64,000 nucleotides of DNA from positions 1-64,000 of the forward strand of contig JANNPX010000024.1 in NCBI GenBank assembly GCA_031400455.1. The letters run 5' to 3'. Shown one piece after another: positions 31,989-40,000 of the stretch. Every line of letters begins with the position of its first letter. Position 1 is the first letter of the stretch. The notes beneath the pieces are model-generated. The model had not been told where the DNA came from. It searched no databases and saw nothing but the letters and a program-made list of their open reading frames with translations. A program made the position numbers and the translations under genes. Origin of the DNA: JANXYW01 sp031400455. GTDB lineage: Bacteria > Chloroflexota > Dehalococcoidia > DSTF01 > JACRBR01.

Positions 31989-32903
31989 CTACTGCGTGGG
32001 CTCCGGCTTCCCGGCGTCCGGGAAGAAGAGCGCCTCACCGGCGGTGTCCTTGCCGAAGTCGCCGATGACCTTCTGGATGTCCGCCCGTACCATGAATGAT
32101 GCGAACGCCCGCGCGCCAATGACGTTCACCTTGTCATGCTTCGCCGGATTCACAACGATCACGTGGTAGACGTTCAGAAGCGCCTCGTCTCCCTGGAACA
32201 CGATGTGGAGATCCAGGTTGGCCTTCTGGGCGAGGTATGTCGCTCGGTCGGTGATCGTGTACGCATTCTTCTGGTTGGCGATCTGGAGCGTCGCCCCCAT
32301 CCCTTGCCCGGACTCCGAGTACCACGCCTGCCCCTTCGGCGTGACGTTGATCGCCTTCCAGAGCTTCAACTCGAGTGCGTTCGTACCGGAGTTATCACCA
32401 CGGCTGATGAAGGAGGCCTGCTTCGTCGAGATCGCGGTCATCGCATCATTCGTGATCTTGATCGCCGTCAGGCCGGAGGGATCATCCTTGGGGCCTACGA
32501 TGATGAAGTCGTTGTGCATCACCAGCGTCCGCTCGATGCCGTCGCCGGCGTCCACCATCGTCTTCTCGGCGGCGGGCGAGTGCACCAGCACCACGTCGGC
32601 GTCTCCGCGCGATGCCTGCTCGATGGCCTGCCCGGAGCCCACCGCGACGGTCTGTACGGTGTAGCCGCTCTCCTTCTCGAACATCGGAACCAGGACATCC
32701 AGCAGGCCGCTGTCCTGCGTGCTGGTCGTCGTTGCCAGGATGAGGGTGCCGCTCGCCTTCGTCGCGACGGGCGACGGGACGGCCGTTGGCGTGGTTGGCG
32801 CGGAAGTCGGCGTCTTGCTGCTCGAGCTGTCATCGCCGCATGCGGCCGCGAATGACGCGATCAGCAGCGTCAGCACGATCAAAAACGGTGTGCGTCGTAG
32901 CAC
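31989..32903 (-). CDS. tupA: tungstate-binding lipoprotein TupA
   Basis: A 304-residue extracytoplasmic binding protein. A hydrophobic signal (residues 6-21) ends in the lipobox FAAAC with Cys22 for lipid attachment, followed by a Ser/Thr/Pro tether of about 30 residues. The ligand loop TTTSTQDSGLLD is characteristic of TupA. Other blocks are GSGQAIEQASRGDADVVLVHSP and SRGDNSGTNALE. GTG at 32903 is chosen for its GAGGAG site 8 nt upstream and because the signal then starts at residue 6. It leads tupB and tupC. Confidence 0.93.
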   Translation of the reverse strand: MLRRTPFLIVLTLLIASFAAACGDDSSSSKTPTSAPTTPTAVPSPVATKASGTLILATTTSTQDSGLLDVLVPMFEKESGYTVQTVAVGSGQAIEQASRGDADVVLVHSPAAEKTMVDAGDGIERTLVMHNDFIIVGPKDDPSGLTAIKITNDAMTAISTKQASFISRGDNSGTNALELKLWKAINVTPKGQAWYSESGQGMGATLQIANQKNAYTITDRATYLAQKANLDLHIVFQGDEALLNVYHVIVVNPAKHDKVNVIGARAFASFMVRADIQKVIGDFGKDTAGEALFFPDAGKPEPTQ

Positions 32904-33072
32904 GTGTAGGGCTCCTCTCTGCGATTCGGATGGATATGCTGGACGGAGCATAGCGCGGTCGTCCATGGAGGTCTAGTGTTGAAAGGTGTGTGGCGGTGAT
33001 GGGATCGTCGTAGGGCTCGGGGCGGCACGCCCACGTTCGGCGATCAAATGCGCTCGCCTGGAACGCAGTCCG

Positions 33073-33411
33073 CTAGGCGCCGCGCTCGAACACGCGGGCG
33101 AACTGCTTCGCGACATCCTGCTCCGCAGCGATCCGGAATTGCTCGTAGCGCTCGATCAGTTGCCGGCCTTCCGCGGTGAGGCGAGATCCGCCGCCACCGG
33201 CGCCACCTACGGCCGTCTCGACGAGCTTCAGTCCGAGGTTCTGCTCGATCTCGCGCAGTTTGCCCCAGGCCCGGCGATAGGAGAGCTGCATCGCGGCCGC
33301 TGCCTCGGACAGCGAGCCCGTCTCATCGATGAGGCGAAGCAGTCGCACGCGGTAGTCGCTGAGCGCGAGCTTGCCGTTCTGCTCCAGCCAAAGCTTGGAG
33401 TGCGGTTCCAT
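33073..33411 (-). CDS. ModE-like winged-helix regulator
   Basis: A 112-residue protein equal to the N-terminal DNA-binding part of ModE: LSDYRVRLLRLIDETGSLSEAAAAMQLSYRRAWGKLREIEQNLGLKLVETAVGGAGGGGSRLT. The metal-sensing MOP domains of full ModE are missing. The start at 33411 gives MEPHSKLWLEQNGKLAL, the normal family N-terminus. It is the first gene of the leftward tup unit and probably controls it. Without a MOP domain, metal sensing must come from another molecule or from the leader RNA upstream. Confidence 0.88.
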   Translation of the reverse strand: MEPHSKLWLEQNGKLALSDYRVRLLRLIDETGSLSEAAAAMQLSYRRAWGKLREIEQNLGLKLVETAVGGAGGGGSRLTAEGRQLIERYEQFRIAAEQDVAKQFARVFERGA

Positions 33412-33470
33412 CCCGTTAGCGTACTCACGGGCGGCGAACGGTGACAGCCCGCGGCGCCCGCAAGACAGAG

Positions 33471-33538
33471 CAACCCGCCGAAGGGGGCGGCGGGGAGCGT
33501 CCATGCTTCGGACGCCACCTTATCCCTTCGGCGGGTTG
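33471..33538 (-). ncRNA. candidate structured leader RNA of the modE-tupABC unit
   Basis: A 15-bp perfect outer stem (CAACCCGCCGAAGGG at 33471-33485 with 33524-33538) encloses a 6-bp inner stem (GCGTCC 33497-33502 with GGACGC 33510-33515). Read leftward it would sit 60 nt before the ModE start. There is no T-run on the minus strand directly after it. The nested stems with purine-rich asymmetric internal loops look like an aptamer or a regulatory hairpin. A molybdenum/tungsten-cofactor riboswitch is the obvious thing to test, but no known consensus was matched by eye. A terminator-like role for another transcript is the alternative. Confidence 0.5.
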
Positions 33539-33629
33539 TTTCGACGAGAGGATACTAAGGCAAGATAGCGCGCTAGTGTGGGATTCTTATGTGTAGATCG
33601 CCGCACGAATCGCCAGAGAGTGGGCGAAT

Positions 33630-33785
33630 CTAGGCAGCCTTGAGCTGGTTGGGGGGAGCGTCTTCAATGGACGCCGCATCGATCTGGCGCGCATCATCGG
33701 ATGAAAGAGTGCGGCTCCAGAACTGATGCACGAGGTAGGCGCTGGATGTCACGACCAGGATGCCAAGTGCGATGAAGAACTGCAT
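33630..33785 (-). CDS. small single-pass membrane protein, 51 residues
   Basis: A short frame starting at 33785 after an AAGGA site. Residues 3-23 form one hydrophobic helix (FFIALGILVVTSSAYLVHQFW), followed by an acidic, polar tail (SSDDARQIDAASIEDAPP). The size, ribosome site and amphipathic logic support a real small protein. It lies downstream of the histone-like gene in the same direction, after a strong stem-loop. No family is recognised. Confidence 0.5.
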   Translation of the reverse strand: MQFFIALGILVVTSSAYLVHQFWSRTLSSDDARQIDAASIEDAPPNQLKAA

Positions 33786-33811
33786 GCGGTCCTTGCTCGT
33801 TGGCGGTTGGT

Positions 33812-33845
33812 GTGGCCTGGCCTTGAACGGCCAAGGCCAGGCCAC
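33812..33845 (-). terminator. 14-bp perfect stem-loop after the histone-like gene
   Basis: GTGGCCTGGCCTTG pairs with CAAGGCCAGGCCAC around a 6-nt loop. It lies 70 bp past the stop of the histone-like gene and just before the small membrane protein gene on the minus strand. No T-run follows. It probably attenuates or ends the histone-like transcript. Confidence 0.6.
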
Positions 33846-33914
33846 AAAGTCTTGTTCGCCGTCGGTTGAGGAGGCGTACGGGTGGCGGCCGGGGACTGCC
33901 GCCACCCGTCAAAC

Positions 33915-34217
33915 CTACTTCTTCTTCGCCGCCGGCTTTCGGGCCGCGGTCTTCTTCTTCGCGGCCGGCTTCCGGGACTTCGCCGCAGCAGCCTTGAGGG
34001 GCTTCTTGGCGGCCGGCTTCTTCTTGGCAGCCGGCTTCTTCTTGGCGGCCGGCTTCTTCTTCGCCGCCGGCTTCTTCTTCGCCGCCGGCTTCTTCGCCGC
34101 GGCCTTCTTGGCCGCTGGCTTCTTCTTCGCGGCCGGCTTCTTCGCCGCAGCCTTCTTGGCCGCTGGCTTCTTCTTGGCCGCCGGCTTCTTCGCAGCCGGC
34201 TTCTTCGCTACAGCCAT
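33915..34217 (-). CDS. histone H1-like Lys/Ala/Pro repeat protein
   Basis: A 100-residue, strongly basic protein made almost wholly of PAAKK or PAAKKK units (12 by eye) with two AAAKK variants and a short break (PLKAAAAKSR) before the last two units. This composition matches the C-terminal tails of eukaryotic H1 and bacterial AlgP/HctB-like chromatin proteins, which bind DNA without a fold. AGGAGG precedes the ATG at 34217. The repeats at DNA level make copy-number change likely. It follows nrdJ by 43 bp in the same direction. Confidence 0.85.
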   Translation of the reverse strand: MAVAKKPAAKKPAAKKKPAAKKAAAKKPAAKKKPAAKKAAAKKPAAKKKPAAKKKPAAKKKPAAKKKPAAKKPLKAAAAKSRKPAAKKKTAARKPAAKKK

Positions 34218-34260
34218 TGTTCCCTGCCTCCTGTCTTCCTTGACGATTGTGCTCCCACCG

Positions 34261-37053
34261 TTAGGAGCAGCCACTCGTGCTACCGCAGTTTTCACAGCGA
34301 TAACACGTCCCCGACCTTGTCATGATCCAGCCGCAGCTGGCGCACGCGGGCGCATCCGCGTGCCCGTTCGCTCGCGGTGCCTTGTACACAAGCGGCACCA
34401 CGTCGGTCGCGCCGGCAGGCGCGTGTCCGTTGGTACCGCCATTGCTACCGGCGGCCGCCGATGTCGATGCGGCCGCTCCTCCGAAAGGTAGCGGGTACTG
34501 GCCCGCGGCAAGCGCGGCTTTGATCTCCGGCGTCATCACGCCGACTTCGTACGCTTCTTCCGGCGACATGTAGCGGCTCGCCATCCACCGGAAGACGTAA
34601 TCGATGATGGACTGCGCCACCGGGATGTCGCGGTTCTCCGTGCGCCCCATCGGCTCGAAACGCATGTGGCTGAAGTTCCGTACGAGATCCTGCACGGGCA
34701 CGCCGTACTGCAGCGCGTACGAGATCGCCCGTCCGAACGCCTCCATCAGCCCGCTCACCGTCGAGCCCTGCTTGGCCATCGACAGGAAGATCTCGCCAGG
34801 GGTTCCATCGTCGTACAGCCCGACGGTGATGTACCCGTCATGGCCTTCGATGCTGAACTTGTGCGTGATGGAACTGCGGGTGTCGCTCATCTTGCGGCGC
34901 ACGGGCCGCTGCTCCTCCACGGGCTCCGCAGCGGCAGCACCGTTCGAGGTCGAGAGCGGCTGTACCGTCTTGGAGCCGTCCCGGTAGATGGCGATCGCCT
35001 TGATCCCGTGGCGCCACGCCTCAACGTACGTACTGGCGACGTCTTCGATGGTTGCCTCGTTAGGGAGGTTTACCGTCTTAGAGATTGCGCCTGAGATGAA
35101 CGGCTGCGCGGCGCCCATCATCTTGATGTGGCCCATGTGGTGGATCGACCGATCCCCGTTCTCGGGCCGGAACGCGCAGTCGAACACCGCAAGGTGTTCT
35201 TCGCGCATCAAGGGCGCGCCCTCGATGGTGCCTGTCTCGTCGATGTGACGGACGATCGCTTCGATGTCGGCGGGTGCGTAGCCCAGGCGCTTCAGCGCGC
35301 GCGGTACCGTCTGGTTGACGATCTTCATCATGCCGCCGCCGACGAGCTTCTTGTATTTCACCAGCGCGATGTCCGGCTCAACACCCGTCGTATCGCAATC
35401 CATCATGAACGCGATCGTCCCTGTTGGTGCGAGCACGGTTGCCTGCGCATTTCGATAACCAAACTTCTGTCCCAACTCCAACGCATCATCCCATGCAACG
35501 TGCGCCGCGTCGACCATGTAGTCCGGCGCAAGTGCCGTATCTATTGTACGCGATGCATCACGATGTTTCGCAATGACGCGCAACATGGGCTCACGATTTT
35601 CGTGGAATGCTGCGAACGGGCCGACGCGCTGCGCGATCGATGCGGACGTCGCGTACGCTTGTCCGGTCATCAGCGCGGTGATCGCGCCGGCGTACGCGCG
35701 TCCTTCGTCGGAGTCGTAGGGAAGTCCGAGCGACATCAACAGTGCGCCAAGATTCGCGTAGCCCAGACCGAGCTGGCGCATCGCTTCCGTGTTCGCCGCG
35801 ATCTTCGGCGTCGGGTAGCTCGAGTTGCCGACGATGATCTCTTGCGCCCAGATCGTCACGGTCACCGCGCGCCGGAACGCCTCGATGTCGAACGTGCCGT
35901 CGTCGTCGCTGAACTTCATCAGGTTCAGCGATGCGAGATTGCACGCCGAGTTGTCGATGTGCATGTATTCCGAGCAGGGGTTGCTCGCGTTGATGCGCGC
36001 GGTGTTCGCGCACGTGTGCCAGTCATTGACCGTGGTGTCGTACTGCATGCCGGGGTCGCCGCACTCCCATGCCGCTGCGGCCATCCGCTGCAGCAGGTCG
36101 CGCGCATTCACCGTGCGGACCGTCGCGCCGCCGACCGTCGCCTTCAGGTCCCATTCGCCCCCGTCGACGGCCGCGGCCATGAAGTCGTCGGTGACCCGGA
36201 TCGAGTTGTTCGCGTTCTGGAACTGGATCGACGACCAGGCGTCGCCGTTCAGCGACATGTCCCAACCGGCCTGGCCGAGGGCATGCGCCTTGCGCTCCTC
36301 GTTGACCTTGCAGTCGATGAACTCCTCGATATCGGCGTGATCTGCGTTCAAAACGACCATCTTGGCCGCCCGCCGCGTCTTGCCGCCCGACTTGATGGAG
36401 CCCGCAATGCTGTCCGCGCCCCGCATGAAGCTGATGGGCCCGGAGGCCTGCCCGCCTGCCGAAAGCTGCTCCGTACTGGAGCGGATTGGTGACAGGTTGA
36501 TACCCGAGCCGGAGCCGCCCTTGAAGATCATTCCTTCGGTCTTGCACCAGTCGAGGATGGACTCCATCGTGTCATCGACCGAGAGAATGAAGCAGGCCGA
36601 GCACTGCGGCTTCTCTTCGACGCCCACGTTGAACCAGACTGGGCTGTTGAACGCCATCTTCTGATTCAGTAGCAGATGCGTCAGCTCGTCGTGGAATGTC
36701 TTCGCCTCGGCCGCGTCGGTGAAGTAGCTGTCCTTGATGCCCCAATCGGTAATCGTGCCGGCCACACGGCCGATCAACTGGCGCACGCTGCGCTCGCGTC
36801 GATCGCTGCCCAACGGGCCGCGGAAGTACTTCGACACGACGACGTTGGTGGCCGTCTGCGACCACGTGGCCGGGATCTCCGCGTCCTTCTGCTCGAAGAA
36901 TGCGTTGCCGCTCTCGTCGGCGATGATGGCAGTGCGATACTCCCACGTCACGCCGTCGTACGGGTCATCGCCCGCACGCGTGAAGAAGCGCTCGACTGTG
37001 AAGGCAGTGCTCGTAAGTGTTCTGCGGGTCTCTGGCTCGGCCTGGAGCACCAT
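34261..37053 (-). CDS. nrdJ: adenosylcobalamin-dependent ribonucleotide reductase (class II)
   Basis: A 930-residue class II enzyme that makes deoxyribonucleotides using a B12-generated thiyl radical. The core has FNSPVWFNVG, CSACFILSVDDTMESILDW, GSGSGINLSPIR, and the catalytic loop NPCSEYMHIDNSACNLASLNL. The C-terminus ends in a Cys-rich zinc finger (CASCGWIMTRSGTCYRCENCGS). Length is typical for the NrdJ branch with this finger. AAGGA precedes the ATG. It is the only reductase seen here and shares its strand with nrdR 0.8 kb upstream. Confidence 0.96.
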   Translation of the reverse strand: MVLQAEPETRRTLTSTAFTVERFFTRAGDDPYDGVTWEYRTAIIADESGNAFFEQKDAEIPATWSQTATNVVVSKYFRGPLGSDRRERSVRQLIGRVAGTITDWGIKDSYFTDAAEAKTFHDELTHLLLNQKMAFNSPVWFNVGVEEKPQCSACFILSVDDTMESILDWCKTEGMIFKGGSGSGINLSPIRSSTEQLSAGGQASGPISFMRGADSIAGSIKSGGKTRRAAKMVVLNADHADIEEFIDCKVNEERKAHALGQAGWDMSLNGDAWSSIQFQNANNSIRVTDDFMAAAVDGGEWDLKATVGGATVRTVNARDLLQRMAAAAWECGDPGMQYDTTVNDWHTCANTARINASNPCSEYMHIDNSACNLASLNLMKFSDDDGTFDIEAFRRAVTVTIWAQEIIVGNSSYPTPKIAANTEAMRQLGLGYANLGALLMSLGLPYDSDEGRAYAGAITALMTGQAYATSASIAQRVGPFAAFHENREPMLRVIAKHRDASRTIDTALAPDYMVDAAHVAWDDALELGQKFGYRNAQATVLAPTGTIAFMMDCDTTGVEPDIALVKYKKLVGGGMMKIVNQTVPRALKRLGYAPADIEAIVRHIDETGTIEGAPLMREEHLAVFDCAFRPENGDRSIHHMGHIKMMGAAQPFISGAISKTVNLPNEATIEDVASTYVEAWRHGIKAIAIYRDGSKTVQPLSTSNGAAAAEPVEEQRPVRRKMSDTRSSITHKFSIEGHDGYITVGLYDDGTPGEIFLSMAKQGSTVSGLMEAFGRAISYALQYGVPVQDLVRNFSHMRFEPMGRTENRDIPVAQSIIDYVFRWMASRYMSPEEAYEVGVMTPEIKAALAAGQYPLPFGGAAASTSAAAGSNGGTNGHAPAGATDVVPLVYKAPRANGHADAPACASCGWIMTRSGTCYRCENCGSTSGCS

Positions 37054-37080
37054 GGTGGCGGGATTCCTTTCCTGTCTGTA

Positions 37081-37350
37081 CTAGCCTGCCTGCAATCTCG
37101 TATTGATGTTCGCACCGGCGAGCCGCGCGACCGCTCGCCAGTTCGTGGTATTTGCCCGGTACGCCGGCAGATCGTCCAGCCGTGCACCGGTCGCGCGTAC
37201 AAACTCCCGCAGCTGATGCATCTGTGCATCCGCCGTCATGCGCACATCGTCGACCTCGCTGTTGTGGACGGCGCAGAGGAACGCGAACGCGCCTGCGCTG
37301 ATCTCAGCAACAGCCTGATTGAGACCTGTGCTCGCGGCAACTGCTTTCAT
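37081..37350 (-). CDS. hypothetical protein upstream of nrdJ
   Basis: An 89-residue, Ala-rich, probably helical protein (ISAGAFAFLCAVHNSEVDDVRM; MHQLREFVRATGARLDDLPAYR). GAGAGG stands 4 nt before the ATG at 37350. It ends 27 bp before nrdJ, so co-transcription is likely. No family is recognised and there is no signal peptide or metal motif. Confidence 0.5.
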   Translation of the reverse strand: MKAVAASTGLNQAVAEISAGAFAFLCAVHNSEVDDVRMTADAQMHQLREFVRATGARLDDLPAYRANTTNWRAVARLAGANINTRLQAG

Positions 37351-37436
37351 CCCACCTCTCGAAGCGCTAAGCCCACATCGCTCCGCATAACGTTCAACAG
37401 CGCGACTCGCTGACGTGAGTCCGCGAGTTCCCGTCG

Positions 37437-37835
37437 CTAACGTCCGTCTTGTCGGACGATATCTTCCACCAGCCGCAACTGCGGCGCCTGCACGGCCTCC
37501 GGCTCCAGTTCCTCAACCGGGGCTGCGTAGCCCGCGGCGAGATGCTCCGGCACGCGCTCCAGGATCCGCAGACGGTAGACAGAGATACGCTGCTCCGTCG
37601 GCCCCTGCAGCTTGAACGTCAGGTGCTTGTCGCTGATGCCGAAGATGGTGCCGTCGCCGAGCTCGAGGCGCAGCTCGCCCCGCTCGCGTTCGAGCATGTG
37701 CATCTCCCACGCAGGCCACATGGTCACTTCGCCGCGCTCGCGGTTCACTTCGCACGGTCCGTTCGCGATGAACTCGCCGCCTGCATTTGTCAGCTTGCCT
37801 TCGATGCGCACGGTATCGCTCTCCTTGCGTTGCAT
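37437..37835 (-). CDS. hypothetical protein between nrdR and nrdJ
   Basis: A 132-residue protein rich in beta strands and charged residues (VRIEGKLTNAGGEFIANGPCEV; GELRLELGDGTIFGISDKHLTFKLQ), with an acidic Pro/Glu tail. It starts 18 bp after the nrdR stop in the same direction. The name and role are unknown; position suggests co-transcription with nrdR. Confidence 0.6.
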   Translation of the reverse strand: MQRKESDTVRIEGKLTNAGGEFIANGPCEVNRERGEVTMWPAWEMHMLERERGELRLELGDGTIFGISDKHLTFKLQGPTEQRISVYRLRILERVPEHLAAGYAAPVEELEPEAVQAPQLRLVEDIVRQDGR

Positions 37836-37853
37836 CGTCCAATTCTGCGGCGG

Positions 37854-38495
37854 TTATCGGGCTTTCCGTCTCTTCGACTGCTCCCGCGGCGCAGACGCCT
37901 TGTCCGCGAGTGGGACGGGAGTCTGCACCGGCCGCACCGGGCGGCGGGTACGGGTTCGTACATTCGGTGCGGCCGGGCGCAGCCGAAGAGAAGGGGGAGT
38001 GAACTCGGGGTCGATGAAGGGCAACTGTGCTTCCGCAGGCCGCCCACCCGACGCCAACGATTCCAACTCCTCCTGGAGCGCTGCCAGATCGGCGAACTGC
38101 CGATACACGCTGGCGAAGCGCACATACGCGATCGGATCGAGGGTGTGGAGCCGCTCCATCACCAACTCGCCGATCGTGGTCGACGGGATCTCTGGGACGT
38201 TCGTCTGGTACAGCGCCGACTCGATGTCGGCGGCCAGCGCCTCGACCGCGCCTGCCGGCAGCGGCCGCTTCTCACAGGCCTTCCGCAGCCCGCCCAAGAG
38301 CTTCTCGCGTGAAAACTCCTCGCGCCGCCCGTCCTTCTTCACGATGTAGAGCGCGACTGACTGCACACGCTCGTGCGTTGTGAAGCGACTCGCGCAGTCC
38401 GGATTCAGGCACTCGCGTCGGCGTCGAATCGTGTCATCGACCTCGCGTGAGTCGACGACCTTCGAGTCCTGGTGGCCACAGAATGGACAACGCAT
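37854..38495 (-). CDS. nrdR: transcriptional repressor NrdR with C-terminal extension
   Basis: A 213-residue NrdR, the ATP/dATP-sensing repressor of ribonucleotide reductase genes. The zinc ribbon is CPFC...CLNPDC in the first 35 residues, followed by RRRRECLNPDCASRFTTHERV and the ATP-cone (VKKDGRREEFSREKLLGGLRKACEKRPLP...). The conserved part ends near residue 150; the last 60 residues are a basic, Pro/Arg-rich extension not usual in the family. A candidate NrdR box lies about 110 bp upstream. Confidence 0.95.
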   Translation of the reverse strand: MRCPFCGHQDSKVVDSREVDDTIRRRRECLNPDCASRFTTHERVQSVALYIVKKDGRREEFSREKLLGGLRKACEKRPLPAGAVEALAADIESALYQTNVPEIPSTTIGELVMERLHTLDPIAYVRFASVYRQFADLAALQEELESLASGGRPAEAQLPFIDPEFTPPSLRLRPAAPNVRTRTRRPVRPVQTPVPLADKASAPREQSKRRKAR

Positions 38496-38915
38496 AACGC
38501 CGAGTGTGCCCTCTCGCTGTTACCGGAGCGATCTGCTCAGGCGACAAGCGCGAGATTAACACCACATCTGGTACTTGTCAACGTGCTGAAGTGCCATCGA
38601 GCACAATATCTTGCGCTCGTCACGCAGTTGAGACAAACACGCCATGATCGGACATAACGCACGGTAGGTCGCGTTGGTGTCGCCAGGAGGTGCCGGATTG
38701 AACGTGTGGCAGACATAACGGACGCAGGATAGGGTCGAGCGGGTTGTGATCTCTCGGGGCATCGAGCGTGCGAGGGTCGCAGACGGAACAAGGTCCGGGC
38801 GAGCGAAAGAATTTTCGGATACAGCACATAACGATGCAGCTATGCTCGGCACTGGGGCGATAAAATCGCCGCGAGGCGCCGGCGTGCCACGTGATGCGCC
38901 GCGAGGGGGAATCCT
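38496..38915. other. 420-bp non-coding gap, divergent promoters
   Basis: No gene is supported here. The gap lies between nrdR (leftward) and the unknown rightward gene at 38916. It holds a candidate NrdR box (38603-38612), three copies of ACATAACG (38652-38659, 38713-38720, 38827-38834) and a small palindrome GGCGAT-AAA-ATCGCC at 38857-38871. A few short open frames on both strands show no family resemblance. Confidence 0.6.
38603..38612 (-). promoter_or_regulatory. candidate NrdR box
   Basis: CAATATCTTG matches 9 of 10 core positions of the known NrdR-box core CWATATATWG. It lies 108 bp before the nrdR start. NrdR boxes normally occur in pairs about three helical turns apart; the expected partner (about 38569-38578) matches poorly, so only a tentative call is made. 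Confidence 0.4.
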
Positions 38916-39545
38916 ATGCCTACGATTCTGGAGACCTGGCGGGCTGCGATGCAGCCGCAGCCAGTCGTGGCGTTTTTCGCCGGGCTGTTCGAAAGCGCGG
39001 GCGTCCGCGTCACTGATACCGGTGAAGCGTTCACCTGTCGCCATCTCGGCGACCGCATCGAATTTGCTGCCGGTATCGATGACGCCGCCGTCGACTTCGC
39101 GGTCGAGGTGCTATCGGAGCAGGCGGGCAGGCTCGTCGCGTTTGTGGGCGACGGAGTACTCGACGAGTCGGAGCAGTTTCGGATCATGGCCGTTCTGGCA
39201 TCACCGGCGACCCAGGCGGCATTGCGCCACCCGATTATCAAGAGCCGTGTGCTGCGGTCGATCCTCTACCGAATCGGCCGTGCGGAGCGGCGTATGCACG
39301 TCGTGCTCGTCGCGCCGCCCGGCGAGATGGACGCGGCTCACACGGTCGCCTACCGCGACGGCGCGTGGGCCGTGACACCTGGCCGCGAAGGCAGCGTGTC
39401 GCACATCTACCGGCTCAGCGTCGCGGACGCCGTGGACTACCAGCGCCACATGCTGGCGGCCCGAAAGGCGAACAGCCTGGGGTCGTGGATCAGGTTCGCG
39501 CGGTGGTACAGCCAGCTTCGGCGGCGTGTCGTCGTGCCGGCCTGA
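38916..39545 (+). CDS. hypothetical protein
   Basis: A 209-residue protein with a plausible ribosome site (GAGGGGGAAT) before the ATG. The first half alternates short strands and helices around TGEAFTCRHLGDRIEFAAGIDDAAVDFAVEVLSE, which could bind a hydrophobic ligand in the manner of SCP2-like folds; that is only a guess. The C-terminal end is basic (RFARWYSQLRRRVVV). It stands alone between nrdR and the structured region before ftsZ. Confidence 0.6.
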   Translation: MPTILETWRAAMQPQPVVAFFAGLFESAGVRVTDTGEAFTCRHLGDRIEFAAGIDDAAVDFAVEVLSEQAGRLVAFVGDGVLDESEQFRIMAVLASPATQAALRHPIIKSRVLRSILYRIGRAERRMHVVLVAPPGEMDAAHTVAYRDGAWAVTPGREGSVSHIYRLSVADAVDYQRHMLAARKANSLGSWIRFARWYSQLRRRVVVPA

Positions 39546-39656
39546 GCGCGCGTATCCGAGAACCTGCGAGTCCGCCTTCCCGGCGGCACGAACTTGCCGT
39601 AACGGACGTGGCGCGGGTTATGGAAGTCGCGCGATGTCGCCGGTACACTGTCCCCG

Positions 39657-39905
39657 AGTAGCCCACGTTCCCGGTTCTGTGGTACCTGCCCGTATCACCT
39701 CACCGGGTCGGGCTGCTCTTTTCTCTCCGGCGTCCGGTGCCAGCGCTTTGCGCTCGGTTCCGGGGACCGCGCGGACAGTCGCTCAGGCTGCAAGGTCGGG
39801 TGGTACGCCGCGTCGGAGCCAAGGCGGTAGCGCTGGCATCGAACGCCGGAGAGATGGGTAGGTCGTGAGCGGCGTCATCTCCCAATTCCGCCGCTCACGA
39901 CCCTG
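39657..39905 (+). ncRNA. candidate structured RNA with T-box-like motif
   Basis: Three domains are visible on the plus strand. First, a stepped hairpin: AGCCC with GGGCT, CCCGG with CCGGG, and GTGGTAC with GTATCAC. Second, a long stem, CTCTCCGGCG with CGCCGGAGAG plus GTGCCAGCGC with GCGCTGGCAT (one G-U), enclosing a loop with GGGTGGTAC-G-CCGCG (39798-39811), one base different from the T-box word. Third, a terminator-like stem. No gene follows on this strand, so a T-box leader would be an orphan. The strand is uncertain because stems read both ways. Confidence 0.35.
39861..39902 (-). terminator. 14-bp perfect stem-loop downstream of ftsZ
   Basis: GGTCGTGAGCGGCG pairs with CGCCGCTCACGACC around a 14-nt loop. 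It lies about 100 bp past the ftsZ stop and could end the dcw transcript, or the rightward RNA described above. No T-run follows on either strand. Confidence 0.5.
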
Positions 39906-40000
39906 TCTCTCCCTGGTGGGGAAAGTCCCCGAGGCACCTCTACCCCGGGACAGCGCTGGCTAGACAGGCTCCTCCTTTCCTCACTCCTCCAGACGGCCCT

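Larger units (their letters stand above)
39546..40000. other. 455-bp non-coding gap with strong RNA-like structure
   Basis: No gene is seen. The gap separates the rightward unknown gene from the ftsZ stop. It contains, in order, an irregular hairpin (39660-39714), a long stem enclosing about 85 nt (39723-39852) and a perfect 14-bp stem-loop (39861-39902); the first two parts are described as a candidate ncRNA. Confidence 0.6.

Noticed and set aside
33412..33504. An N-terminal extension of the ModE-like protein starting at 33504
   Set aside because: That ATG falls in the loop of the large stem-loop, and the extra residues do not resemble ModE; the family N-terminus starts at 33411.
35128..36492. 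A 454-codon open frame on the plus strand, opposite nrdJ
   Set aside because: It lies wholly inside nrdJ, has no family resemblance and an Arg/His/Val-rich composition typical of antisense frames in high-GC DNA.
39657..39905. A firm T-box, RNase P, tmRNA or SRP RNA call
   Set aside because: The T-box word has an insertion and no downstream gene; universal words of RNase P, tmRNA and SRP RNA were not found on either strand.
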